Assembly: GCA_036850595.1 (NCBI GenBank)
Contig: CM072168.1
Coordinates: 13,941,982-14,005,981 of the forward strand
DNA: 64,000 nt
Direction of reading: 5' to 3'
Source of the DNA: Rhyacichthys aspro
Lineage: Eukaryota; Chordata; Actinopteri; Gobiiformes; Rhyacichthyidae
The notes under the pieces are model-generated. The model was not told the DNA's origin, made no database searches, and was given only the letters and a program-made list of their open reading frames with translations. Shown here piece after piece: positions 13,158 through 25,494 of this stretch (positions are counted from its first letter, which is position 1; every line of letters begins with the position of its first letter). The position numbers and the translations under genes were made by a program.

Positions 13158-13600
13158 GTCTCTCAGATCCACGCGTGGGAAGAGAGAGGGGGGGAGGGTC
13201 CACGACACAACGAAAAGAACAGATATCAGCAGAAAAAGTTAATCCAAAGTGGGACTAGAAACGCCGCGGGAAAGCGCTGCGGACTGTCCGTGTCATGGTG
13301 CGCGAATCGCGGACACAGTGGCGCGTCTTTCTACGTCCTCTCCCTTTCTTTCTCGAGTTCCCTCAGTCTCTGGCTCTCTCTGATTGATACCCGCTTCTGG
13401 AGGAGTTTTTTCTGAAGCAGAGGGCGGCCCTCTTCTTCACTCCCAGTCAAAACCAAGCGGCCAATCACAAGTGAACTCTGGCGAGAAGAGAAAACGCTCT
13501 GACCAATCAGAGCAGAGAGTCGAGACGCGCGTCTTGGAGCTGAGTCTGACCTGGCCTCAGACGTGGAGCCCATGTTAAAATAGGGCCTTATTATGTCATT
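13158..13600 (-). promoter_or_regulatory. tbx15: tbx15 5' leader and promoter region (CpG-rich)
   Basis: The DNA upstream of the tbx15 ATG is GC-rich and dense in CpG, as in developmental-gene promoters. Two CCAAT boxes read on the plus strand (13461-13465 and 13503-13507), i.e. ATTGG relative to tbx15. No TATA box is obvious. The transcription start is not determinable but should lie between about 13300 and 13600. Confidence 0.5.
13255..13296 (-). other. tbx15: upstream ORF in tbx15 leader
   Basis: An ATG (13294-13296, in a CACCATGA context) opens a 13-codon frame ending at TAG 13255-13257, about 97 nt before the tbx15 start codon. If the leader begins upstream of 13296 it would be translated first and could damp tbx15 translation. 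The frame itself is seen; its use is inferred. Confidence 0.35.
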
Positions 13601-14385
13601 ACACCTGACACAAAGACACAGAGACTTTAAAAGCATCAATAAGGACAAATAGTCTGCTTGAGTTGATTATCACTTGTCTTTTCTCAGTTTGGAGTCTTAT
13701 AAAGGGGCCATTAACACCGGCCTGTGTCTCTTTTAACGCGCGTGTCCGAGGCGCTGAGTCCAACATTACGAGGGGTTTTAGGAAAAGTCTCTTTCAGCTT
13801 TATAGCAGGTTAGAGGCTGCGGACAGCTGACAAGCTGTCATCCAGACAAGTGGGTAGCTCTGGATGCTGTTTAACGGACCGCTGTGATTTTGCCTTTGTT
13901 TTTAGTTGATTTGGTCGGTAACAGAATAAAGACAGGTGTTTTACAAAACACAAAAAACAAGAAGAACGGAGAACGATGCGAAAAAACCCGGTTTGAGTCA
14001 CTCTTATCAGCACACTGTGTTTTTGCAGGCGGCCTTTAGAGAAAACATATCCACACACGCATACTACGGATTCCTTCAGTATTCACAATAGATATTACAT
14101 TTCCCACAAATTCTTTTAATTCGAGGGAAACCAATTTCAAAAATGCAAAACAAACCGCAACCATTAGATCCCGCAGTAACACATCTTATTATTTTTTATC
14201 AATGCTGATTGATTCTGACATTATGCAACTTGCCACACATTTTGATGCAACCCAAATAAAACTTATTCTAATTCCTGAGCCACTGTTTAATACATTTTGC
14301 CCAAGGTCAATAAACAACCAGAATGAAAAAGAGTAGTAGAGAGTAAAGAGTCTGGTAAAAGGTTTCCTGCTCTTTCCGTTTCCTG

Positions 14386-14387
<2 letters not shown>

Positions 14388-14474
<87 letters not shown>
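14388..14474. repeat. (TA)43 microsatellite
   Basis: About 87 bp of uninterrupted TA dinucleotide. It is self-complementary and expected to be highly length-polymorphic. It lies about 1.2 kb upstream of the tbx15 start codon. Confidence 0.98.
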
Positions 14475-14477
<3 letters not shown>

Positions 14478-16713
14478 GTTCTCACTGTGTTTCAATGGGT
14501 CTACACTAAACAAACAAAAGCATTACTTATATATAATTGTATTTTATTATAAAGCTCTAATAAAATACAACAAGAACAATAATAATCATTGTATTTTAGG
14601 GTTCATGTGGCCACTGGAAAAGAGTTTTAAATGAAAAGCGATTTTAAAGAGTTTTAAATGAAAAGCATAAAGCATCTGCCCTGAAACGGAGCTGCAGTGT
14701 CTGTTACACCAACAGGCCGCTGAGGCACTCTGCTGCGCGCTCTGCACCGATAGGACTCGACTGAATCCGGAGGGTCAGCACGAGGGAATGTCACTGGAGA
14801 CGAGCGAGGATCACTCAATATTTGTGATCATATTTAATATATAGACTACTATTTGTGAACACTCGGTTAAAACAATAAAACACAACACCACCTCCGAGCA
14901 CAAAGCACATTTTTTAAGCCTAAGGTGGAAAAGAAAAATCTAGATAAATGTTTTATCAGATATGGATGAAAAAAAAAAGTGAACTGAGCACATCTGGTTT
15001 TTAAAGGCGTTAAATAAATAGGACATTCACACAGGACATCCATTATCAAAAACAAACTACTGTAACTGAGTTCAAACATAGGGTAAGATATGTCACTCTA
15101 ATGTTCCAATGACTAAACTCACGGGTCACAGTCGTTTTGTTTTATATGTAGCCTAAATAAAATGTAGAGTTGTTTTTTTTTTTGTTTTTTTTGTATTTTT
15201 CATTCTTTAGTTAAAAGTATATTACGAAACTAAAGTGTAAATCTCTCATCACACACAATTTTGAGTGTGTCTGACATTTGTCAAATGTGTGCGTAAAAGC
15301 GCGCCTTAGTGCGTAAATTTCAGCAGCGCAATCTACCTGATTTCGGCCGAGTTACAAAGCAACAACAGTATTTATACTTGCTCCATTTACATTGTTAAAA
15401 AAGTATGATTATTAATAATATAACGTTCATAAAAAAAAATCGAATCCACTTCGCGGACTTCACTTTAGTCTAAATCTGTGTGCGCAAAGGTGGTAGTCTT
15501 TATGTTCGTGTCTGTTACAGATTAAGGAGGCGCAAGGGAGGCGCGTAATTTCTCATTATCCTCACTGTCCAACGCGAATTTATTGTAACCTTCCTCTTCC
15601 TGTGCTACTGAGCTACTACATCGACAGTCTTTGTGGTTGGTAATAGAAGGTCTTAAACGACAAAGATATTTTTCCAACGAAGAAATTCTCATCGTGAAAC
15701 ACTTGATTAACGGTTCACTCACTGAACGTACATAAAAGTCATCAATCAGCATCTTCCGATTGTTTCTCTCAAGGGATTGACTGCACTGCACTGGCTTTTG
15801 AGCGAAGAGACTGCGCAATACAGAACCTGGAAATAAGTAACGGTGGGGGCGGGATGTGCGAAATTTGACTTAAATCGACACAAAAATATTTGTATTAATA
15901 AATTAAATTATAGCTACTTTTTTGTCAATTAATCCACAAATGATCATAATGAAATCATACACAAAATGTAATTTTAAATGGAAGCACTAAGCTGACACTG
16001 AGGGCCTAATCAAGAGATGGTTGGTGACTAATGGGATTTGAGTGTTTCCTGGTCCTGCCTCAGTAATTAGTGCTTTGTTCATGCATGAAAATAAAAGGTT
16101 ATGAAACCATGCATTTGTATGTGGTTTGTTGTACTGCAGTAAAGCAAGCATCTTAGATTGATATTGGGCTATACAAATACATCATGACTCTAATCATTCA
16201 ATGGCAAATTTGAACCCCATTAGGTTCTTTTTTTTTTATTTACATTTTAAAACTAAACCCACTAAACCCACCCATAACACTATCCACCTTCACACACAGT
16301 TTTCTGACCCATAAAGAGACATTTTATTGTCAGTATATTAGACCATGACGGGATTATAAAAGTAAAATAAGTAAGGGGGACATAAAGTAACACACTTAGA
16401 CTTATGTGAAAGCAGGTGAAGGTTTACAGTTTCCTTTTTGGCTTATTTTACTGACTTAGTCTTTGCCTTTAACCAGTAAAACGTCTCACTTTCAAGGTTT
16501 TCCTCAACTGAATTACATTGACCACATTTTATTTTAAAAAGTAACATTTATGAAGACTCTATTAAAAAAAGCCTCTTTTAGCACCTTTATTCCAGACCAT
16601 TTCAGTAACAGTGCTGTCTCAATTGAGCACATACACTGGTCAGACTTAAAGCTAGTTGCTTCCTTTTAAATGTGCTCAAATCTGGAGGAATGAAGACATA
16701 GATATAAAAACAG

Positions 16714-16719
16714 TTTATT
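16714..16719 (-). terminator. wars2: wars2 poly(A) signal (candidate)
   Basis: Plus-strand TTTATT is AATAAA on the wars2 strand, about 92 nt past the stop codon. A second copy lies at 16586-16591. The nearer one is the likelier cleavage signal; neither is proven. Confidence 0.4.
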
Positions 16720-16810
16720 CTTGTTATTTTACAGTAGAGTAATCTGTACAGTACTTTTATAAATAAGTTACGTCCTAGAATAAAGTCTCTTTTTTTGGGC
16801 TTTATGACCA

Positions 16811-19800
16811 TCAGCAGAAGCCCACCCTGTGCCGGACCTCCTTGAGGACTGGAGCGGCCAGTTCTCGAGCCCTGAGTGTCCCCTGTAAAAGCACCGACTC
16901 CAGGTAAGGCCGGTCCGCTCTCAACCTCTCGATCTCCTCCCTCATTGGGGTCAGTCTCTGGATGACCGCATCTGTTACTAGATTCTTGTAGGCTCCGGTA
17001 TCCAGCCCCTTGGCCTGAGACACTGCCTCCTCCACAGTAATCGTTGCCATGGCAGCGTGGATGGTCACCAGGTTGGATACGCCTGGTCGAGTGTCTGGCT
17101 CGAAGGTGACCTGTGAGGTGAAGTCTGTGACTGCACGCCGGATCTTCAGAGCGATGTCATCGGGAGAGTCTGTGATGGTGATGGTGGCCATTTTGTGTGG
17201 GTCAGATTTGGACATTTTGGCTGAGGGATCACGCAGGGACTTCACCTTTCGTGTAGAACCTGTAGAAACAAATAAAAGAAAAGAGAAGAGTAAACTTGAA
17301 ATTACAAAACCTGATGGCATTTTGTAATTCATCTATCTTATATATTATTAATTTGTCAAATTTAGCCTTACTATATGTTTGTTATTCATTACAATGAGCT
17401 TTTAGTAATAACGTACACATACAACAAAAGTTTCCTTTTTACGATAAATTAAACAACCACTACATTGATCTTATAGTCTGCCTCTTCTGTTTTTTACATT
17501 CTTTAATATCTAAAGGCATTAATGACATTGATGTAAGATAAAAAAAAATGTGAACATCCAAGAGGCCTTGCAGAGTAGAGTGTCCTACCAAGTAGTTATC
17601 ATCTGGATCCTTCCAACATTTCTCATATTCTGAAACTGTCCAGTTCACTTCCTGTCTTGAATCAGATCCTGCTTTCTTTATTTTTTGAAAAATATTTCTA
17701 TTATTAATGATTTGTTTGAGTTTAAAGAAGGTGGTGGTTAAAGAAGGTCAGTAACCCCAAATCTTCTCTGGCTCACAAACAAACGTCCACCTCTGGGGTC
17801 ATCTTGAGGACAGCCACACAAATGTATCAGCACTTTATTATTCGGACACAAGAGGAAGAAAATATATCTTTAATCAAAGCTGCGCTGCACACATGATTGA
17901 CTCCATCTTGGGCTTTTATCATTCTGATAATCAAGGAGGAAACTCCGGACATGGTAGCCATGTGTGTGTGTAACACGAGGAGTTCAACTTTCAGAGCAAA
18001 TGTGCATCATTTTAAAACAAGATGATATCAATATCCTCCGCAAATTTAAGAATTAAGGACAATATAAAAAATGTGGTGTTTCTTCATTTACAACAGGTTG
18101 ACATTTTTCATATTTTCTCTAAACTCTAAATAATTGTACTGCCACATTTAAGTTAAGTTAAAAAGTTTTAAGTCTTGACAAAACAAAAAGAAATATTAAT
18201 TTAAATGAAAGGGGTAATACTACATTTACATTAAAATTATGATTGCTAAAATTAAAAAATAAAAACAAAAAAAATTCTGGATTTGGGAAACTGCTAAAAA
18301 ATTAAATAGATGAGGCAAATCATTTTATAACACAACATCCTTTATACGTGTTTGACTAAGAGCTTTTGTTAAATGATATAGCTTATGAACTGACAGTAAA
18401 GGTTTGAATTCTTACTCAGCAGTGTGCGCGGCTCAGGGAACAGGTCGCCAAAGCGGTTGTTGAAGATGCGCGCCAAATCCTGAGCTAGCTCCAAGTGTTG
18501 GACTTGATCCTCTCCGACTGGGACATGAGTGGACCTGAGAGACGAGAAACAACACGAGCTGAGTGTCAGAGACAGACAGACAGTACAGGAAATAAAACAC
18601 AGAACATTGGAGCATCGTCACTTGAGTGGAAGCAATCCATTAAGTCCCCTATTTAAAAAAATCTGGAACGATTTTTTTAAATTAGGTTTTTATTTCCTGT
18701 TTCTTACTGACTGTTAGATGTGGCTAGGTTTTTATTAAAGTTGAGTGTACATGAGTGAAATATCACACTGTCAAAAATGTGAAAACTTACTGTTTAAGTT
18801 GGTTACTATATTCTGACTTACATTGATTGCAAAAAAAAGTTAATTCACATCACTTTCATATTTCCTGATTTAATTTGTTTCGTCTGTAACTGCAGAAGAA
18901 GCTTTATACATTTCATTGTACTGCTAAGACAATCACAGATTTCTTCATCATAATAACTGATAATTGTTGGGATAAGCTCCAGCCCTGTGACCCGTACCAT
19001 AACAGGATAACTGGCAGAAAGTGACTGACCCTCTGTTTTACGTCTAGTGTTAATTTATCTGAATGGGTCCAGCGCACACTTAATATAATTACATCATTCA
19101 TAATTGTCGACAAAAACTCTGAAGGTGCTTTCATCTCAGCTCAGTCACAGTTGGAATGGGTTCATACACATAGATAGATGGATAGATCTGCCTGTGAACA
19201 CAATGGTCCCACATGTGGATGATTCACTTCGTAGATGGTGTTTTGAAGGACAGGATTTAAAATGAAAAATCCAACCCATTCTTCTTTGAGGCAACATTTT
19301 ATATTCGCTTTACATTCATCTAACATGGCGGCATACACACATAAAGTTCTACTGGCATGGATTCTCACTTGTAGAGGAGGATATCCGCAGCCTGCAGGAC
19401 GGGGTACGTAAAGAGACCGACACTGCCTTCGTTCTTTTGTTTGCTTTTCATCTGTTGGAACAAAATAGAGAAATTAGACAAGGTGTAAAATCAAGGAAAA
19501 AAAAACACCAAAGAAAAAATGCTACACAATCAGCTAAAAGCAGTCTGGCCTTTTCTTTCTTTTATGACTTTTTAGATAAACATGGTATGACTTCATGTGA
19601 ATTTATTCAATGTGCTTCAGATGAGGTCATGTGTTGGTTAAACAAAAGGTGTTTTCTCTGTGTAGTAGCAGAACCCAAAAACAGAGAAGCACTGGTTATA
19701 AAAGGGCATGTGGTTGTAAAAAGTAGACCTTTCAAAGTTTGGCAAGTAAAACTATTCCGCAAAATATAAAACAGACAACGGCCGTAAATACAGAGGAGGT

Positions 19801-22800
19801 GGAAAATAGACCCATTTGCATCTATTAAATTCATGTTAAGTGCAGACGTGGCAATAATTAATTCAGCATGAAACCGGACCAGAAGAGAAAAGGTCATTAA
19901 ATACATAATTTCACAAACATGGGGACTATTTTTATGCACACTGATTACAGAGAGTCTTCGTTACACCATTGATTTTAATATCCACTCATGAAATATATAC
20001 ACTTGATGTTGAGACAGCGATAATGTCGGTGAGAAAAAGATTTGACCACAGCGAGTAACCGGATATGAAGATATAGGCTCAGTTAAATTACAAATATTTC
20101 TGACCTTGCTGTTTATGCTGTGAGAGACGGTTTATAGAAGAAGTGCTGAAATTTAAGTCTTCAGTGACGTCTAAACAACCAACAGTGACAGCAACTTAAG
20201 AAACAGATCTATAGACTGATTGAGGAGGTCACTTTTGTTGTATGTTCTATATATTTTAACTTTATATACATAACCTGAGGAACTCTTTTTATTAGGTTGT
20301 ATGGATTGATTTTAACTTTAAAATATTTTATTACTGAAATTAAAACTCATAAATAAAAAATAATGACACTAAAATTGTAAATGAACAACTTATGTAGTTC
20401 ATTTAGAATTTTTTTCAAATGATTATTCAATTTATAATATTTTTTAAATGATAAACTAATCTATTAAAAATGACAAATATGTCACAGAGGTTTGAGTGTA
20501 GCCCCTTTGCCTTTTTTGAAGATGTATGTAATATTAAAGGCAAAATCAATGTAAAAAGGGGATACATTTTGTAAATTTAATAAACCTCTCATATTCCATA
20601 CTTAATAACATTTTCTGTGGGATTAGTCTGAGATTGATTAGAGACCTTCCACTGCGGCAGGTGTCGAAGGCGGGGCATGCTGGTCAGGCAGCCGAGGATC
20701 CAGGACAGCTCTGCGTGTTCTGAGACCTGCACAGGACAAGAGACAAAGACATGGTCAAGTTTAGCCGCAAAAGAAATCTAATAAAAGCATGTCTTTCACA
20801 AGTCTATGGGTTTCCAAATTTAAATGTTTAATTTTCTTTAAATTACTCTATTTGCTTTTAAGAATTGTTTTTTAGTCTTGTAACCCTGGAGAAACACTCG
20901 GGCCCAACCACTGTAGTCCACAGTTGCAGGGTGCCTCCATAGCGCCTCCAAGTGGCAGAAAAAAACACTGCAGACCTCTAATCGTCACTGACACAAGAAA
21001 CACCTGCAGTGACTCTGAAGTGACACCTAAAAAGAAATGTATGCATTTCTGTCTTTGCCTATAATTGGAGAGAATATATTAAGAGTATTTTAATAGATGT
21101 ATGTAGCAATGTCATATTTATAACAGTTTACAATCTATTTAGGGCCATTCAGAGACATAATCAGACTGTTTCGACTGTTTTTCATTTACACATTGACCAT
21201 CCGTTACTTAATAGTGAATGCTCTGTAGTAATTCTATAATATTCTTCACTTTCTCATGTGGTTTTAGGGGCCTTCTGTGGAGCATGACATCAGCACGCTG
21301 CAGGGACATAAAGCAGGATTTCGGACCAACATGTGGGGGGCCGGTGTTCATTACACACAGACAGAGCTGAGATGGGACAGATGTGGATGACCGTATAGAG
21401 AGATGGATCTGGTTTACGGTGTTGGGAGGGTTGAATGTTTTTAAGGCTTTGGGGAAGGACAAGGCCTCCATTCACAGAGCGTTGTAAGAATGCACCACAC
21501 AGACACAAATACTAATGCTACGGCTCATATGGGCTCATATCAGTGTCACTGATAGTTATACTGTTAGAGCAGTTGTGGCACACACTTCAGAGGCTCTCGG
21601 GAGGAATTACAGATAGCACTGTCTCAAAGTATGTTGCACTCAGACTAGAAGCATGAACCCTGCTAAACTGCATGGAAAGTCCTTTTAAGCAGATCAAATT
21701 TAATGCTGCTGATCCATTCAGTTTATATGTATAATCAGTTCCTGTTTCGGATAAAGGTTAGTGTTTTTTTGGGCAGTCATCGTATTTTTACATGTGGAGT
21801 GGACGTGTTGCACAGGAGGGTCACCTCACTGCCAAGTTATGTGGCATGAAGCTAAATATGAGTAAAAATAGGACTGTGTGTAGGGTAAAGAGAGGGCATA
21901 CAAACACAGATGGGCTGAACCCCCATCTCAAATGCTTTCCCCTTTTCATGTTACAATCTTTTACACATTTGGGTATTAGATGGATAATATATAAAAAGTA
22001 ATCATCCTTACAAGAGATCCTCAATCTAAAAGAGACATAAAAGATGGTCTGTTGCTGCAAAAAACACAAAATGGTCCCACAGGCATCTAAGAGTTTGTCA
22101 ATATCGTAAGCCAAGCGTCAACTAAATTAACACAGCTGTATGTTTTCACAGTCTCTGTGCATTTGCAGAGTTTTGAGTAGAGATAAGAATCAGCTGCGAT
22201 CAAATAAGCACTCTGGGGCCAGCCAACATGTCAGCAGGTAAACACAGTTGACAGCAGGAAAATAAAGGCATACAAACAGCAAAGGTGAAACTTAAACTGA
22301 GATATGTCAAATAGGAAGGCCTCATGAATCAAGTCTTTTTATTGCTTCATCATTCATTCCATTATGATATAATGAAAAATATTCAGAAAAACCAATGAAG
22401 GTCTCTGCTGGTTTACAACAAGATGACAAGACACCTTTGAAAACTGATAACAAGGTGTGGCTAAATGATGGGGGGAAAAGTCAGAAGAATCTGGGTGAGG
22501 AGGTGTTCCAGGATATATTTTTGCAGTAATTAAACAACATTAACCATCCTCTGAACAAAGGATCAGGATATGGATTATCAATCACCGTGAGTGTCGTACC
22601 TGAGACTGCTGGAAGAGGACAGCCTTCTGTGGGTCAATGCCACAGGCCAATAAGCTGGCTGCCATGTCCAGGATGTTGGTCCTGAGTTGGTCTGGGTCCT
22701 GGGGTTGTGTGATGGAGTGAAGGTCCACGATGCTGTAGAGCACTAAAGGGTACTGATGCTGGAGGGACACCCAGTTCTCCAGAGCACCCAGGTAGTTTCC

Positions 22801-25439
22801 CAAGTGAGGAATCCCTGTAGGCTGGATCCCAGAGAAAACACGGCTACCTGATAAAACCTCCTAGAAAAAGCAAACAAAGTGCACTTTCATACAACTGTTA
22901 TGTGAATACTCAACAATATTGACAGCTTTGATATATTTAGACGTGAATGCCTTAGGTTTAAGCATTCCAAACTATTTCTCACAAAAAAGAAGTCAGAAAT
23001 GTTACAGGAAAAGCATGAGAAAATAGTGCAGTAAGACAGAGGGTGAAGGGAAAGCCAAGAAACTCTAGGAACAACTAAGTCCTCAGAGGCTCAGGTGTCA
23101 AATATTAACTATTAGCAGATTGGACAGCAGCAGTGGTCATGCTTGATTTAGCAAGATGCTAACTCCATGGCTAGCACCTCTGTTCTCTCCCAAACACATC
23201 CAGCAGAAAGAATGCATCACCTCTCGGGCCAACAATGACACTTAACATTGGTCCAACTGAGGGAAAGATACAAAAGAAGAAAGAGGGGAGGAACCGTGAC
23301 ACAGATGAAATGGACCAAATGAAACACACAGACAGTGAAAGTCTGTTTGTGTGCCTGGGACAGCTGTCTGTGCGCTAAAAAAGGGAGGTCGCCCTGTTTA
23401 TATCCTTGGCTAAAGTTTGTTTCTTTTTCTTTCTGCAGTTTCTGGCGGAGCCTGAGCGCCTCATTTCATCTGGCATCAGCTGGCTCCATTGAAGCTTGGC
23501 TCTGGTTGGCTGTGCTGGCTGAATCTTGAGCTTGAGGCAGCATACACCACATGAGACAATTTGGGGGAACGCAGAGCACCACCTGTCATGAGACGTAAAA
23601 CTGCACAGTGTTTTTTACAGACGCTGTTACACTGTATGTTTGAATTTTGGAAGAGCACGAAAACACAAGCTACACTTAAGATACAGTTTAGGTGGACAGC
23701 TATAGAAAATGTTTGCTGAGCTTATTTAAATTTACTGGGCCACAGTTATTTCTTTCTTTGTACACTTTACCAGTTTCTCTTTTTAGATGGACTAGCAGCA
23801 CAATAGAAAGCTCCAGTGAGTCAATATTACAATTATTGCTTAAGTTGAAGTCTTCTGATAAAAGAACTTTGCTTTGCTGTTCATAGCATGAATATTTTAG
23901 TGAAACTTTCCAACTATCATGATGAGGTGTGGTTTATTTAAATGTGATGTGCTGATAGCAGGTAAACACCAACAGCCAGAGATTTCAACAGAACTATTCC
24001 CAGTGGCTCTCTGTGTTATCACCTTAAATCTAACTGCCCATCATATGTTTCTAGGCTGCACTTTTAGGGGTTATCATAACCAATATTTAATCTTGAGCTT
24101 TCAGGGGATATCCTCTTCAGACCGTCAGTTCTGACAGCTTGCTGAGTAACATCACATTTATTCTGATGAAGAGACAGGCTCAACACAAGGCTTCAGATCA
24201 GATAAGAACTGCTCTCACTGCAGTCTGGTCTAAACCTCTCCATCTCTCACCTCTGGTGGATCAAATAACAGTGAGGCCATCGTGGTCCACAGTGTCTCTT
24301 GTACTGGCCTGAGGGAGCTGCTTGGTGCCCAGTGAGAGGCAGGCAGGAAGGAACTAGGTGCTTATGTCATTACCGACGGGGTAATTGCACTGGGGTGCCA
24401 TTGATGCTGAGAGCCTCTTAAGAGGTGTCAGGATTGATTTGGAAGCGGACGGGCCCAGAGTCTGGCTCATGTGTGTTCTCACCTCGAGCTGACACGCCAA
24501 ATGCATGTTCCCCTCCGCTGCGGCCCCCAGGGGAAGCCATTAGCCATGCAGACATGGTAATAGTGTCATTTGAGCCAATCGAGTGTCAAATGAGAGTCAA
24601 CGCTGCGGCTAACCGGCCACTGGGCAATCACAGGCTAGCACGCATTGTGCTCACCAGACGCCTTTGTGTTACTGCTAGGCTCACTAATGCGTCTTTAAAC
24701 ATGCACCTTTAAAAGGTGCTCCACCACAAAAGTAGGTTATTCCAGACAGTAAATCTGCTCCTGGATGATGACAGAAGAGATAACAAATGTTGTAAAGCAA
24801 TTACTGTTGAAATGAATACAGCCATACCATTTCATTCCATTGTCATTTGACCTGTGAGAGTCATCTCATCTCAACCAGTTAATATTTGAAGTCTATTAGC
24901 ACCTGGAAGTGAAAAAGCAGACTAAAGGGTCTAGTAAAAGAGGCAAGTACTTACAAAGAAAATCTACTACAAGTTAGTGTAGAGAAAACTCAAATTCAGA
25001 TTTAAAAATATTCCTATTTCAGTTTCTGTTACAATAAGGCACTGAGGCCACCTATTATAAAAATACAACAAAGAAAACATCCTCCAATCTAAACTTAATA
25101 CTAGCAGTAGTTTGATGTTAAAAAGAAAGAAAAGACACTCCTATCAACCCAACAATCTCCTTAATTTGTTCACTTGCAACCTTTGTCTTAAGCTTGATGG
25201 ACAGGCGAAGAAACATCGCAGACACCATTGTCCTCTCCTCCCGTTTATGCTGACAGAACCATAACTGTCGTACAATATCGTCACTAAAGCGCTGAGAGCT
25301 TTATTCATCCATGCTTGCCATATGCTGAATGCATTATGCATTAGCGTGTGTGTGACATTATGCCAACAATTTGAAGGTTACACATGCTTATAGGCCATGT
25401 TTCCACACTTGCTGTACTTTTCCGGGAATCTGTGTCATT

Positions 25440-25494
<55 letters not shown>

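Larger units (their letters stand above)
13600..16810. other. tbx15-wars2 intergenic region
   Basis: This 3.2 kb stretch lies between the tbx15 promoter and the wars2 stop codon; the two genes are head-to-tail on the minus strand. It holds a long (TA)n tract, a GC/CpG-richer stretch at 14660-14820, and a minus-strand open frame at about 15522-15818 that I do not accept as a gene. The first ATG of that frame is internal and would leave about 76 codons. The wars2 3'UTR occupies the right end, probably from 16810 down to about 16690. Confidence 0.5.

Noticed and set aside
13158..13208. In-frame 17-codon extension of tbx15 upstream of MSERRR
   Set aside because: The extension starts with GTG, and the family N-terminus begins at MSERRR, so 13157 is the start.
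12944..13415. Several plus-strand frames over tbx15 exon 1 and its leader
   Set aside because: They are antisense shadows of GC-rich coding and promoter DNA.
14307..14513. Frame of repeated Tyr-Ile residues
   Set aside because: Translation of the (TA)n microsatellite.
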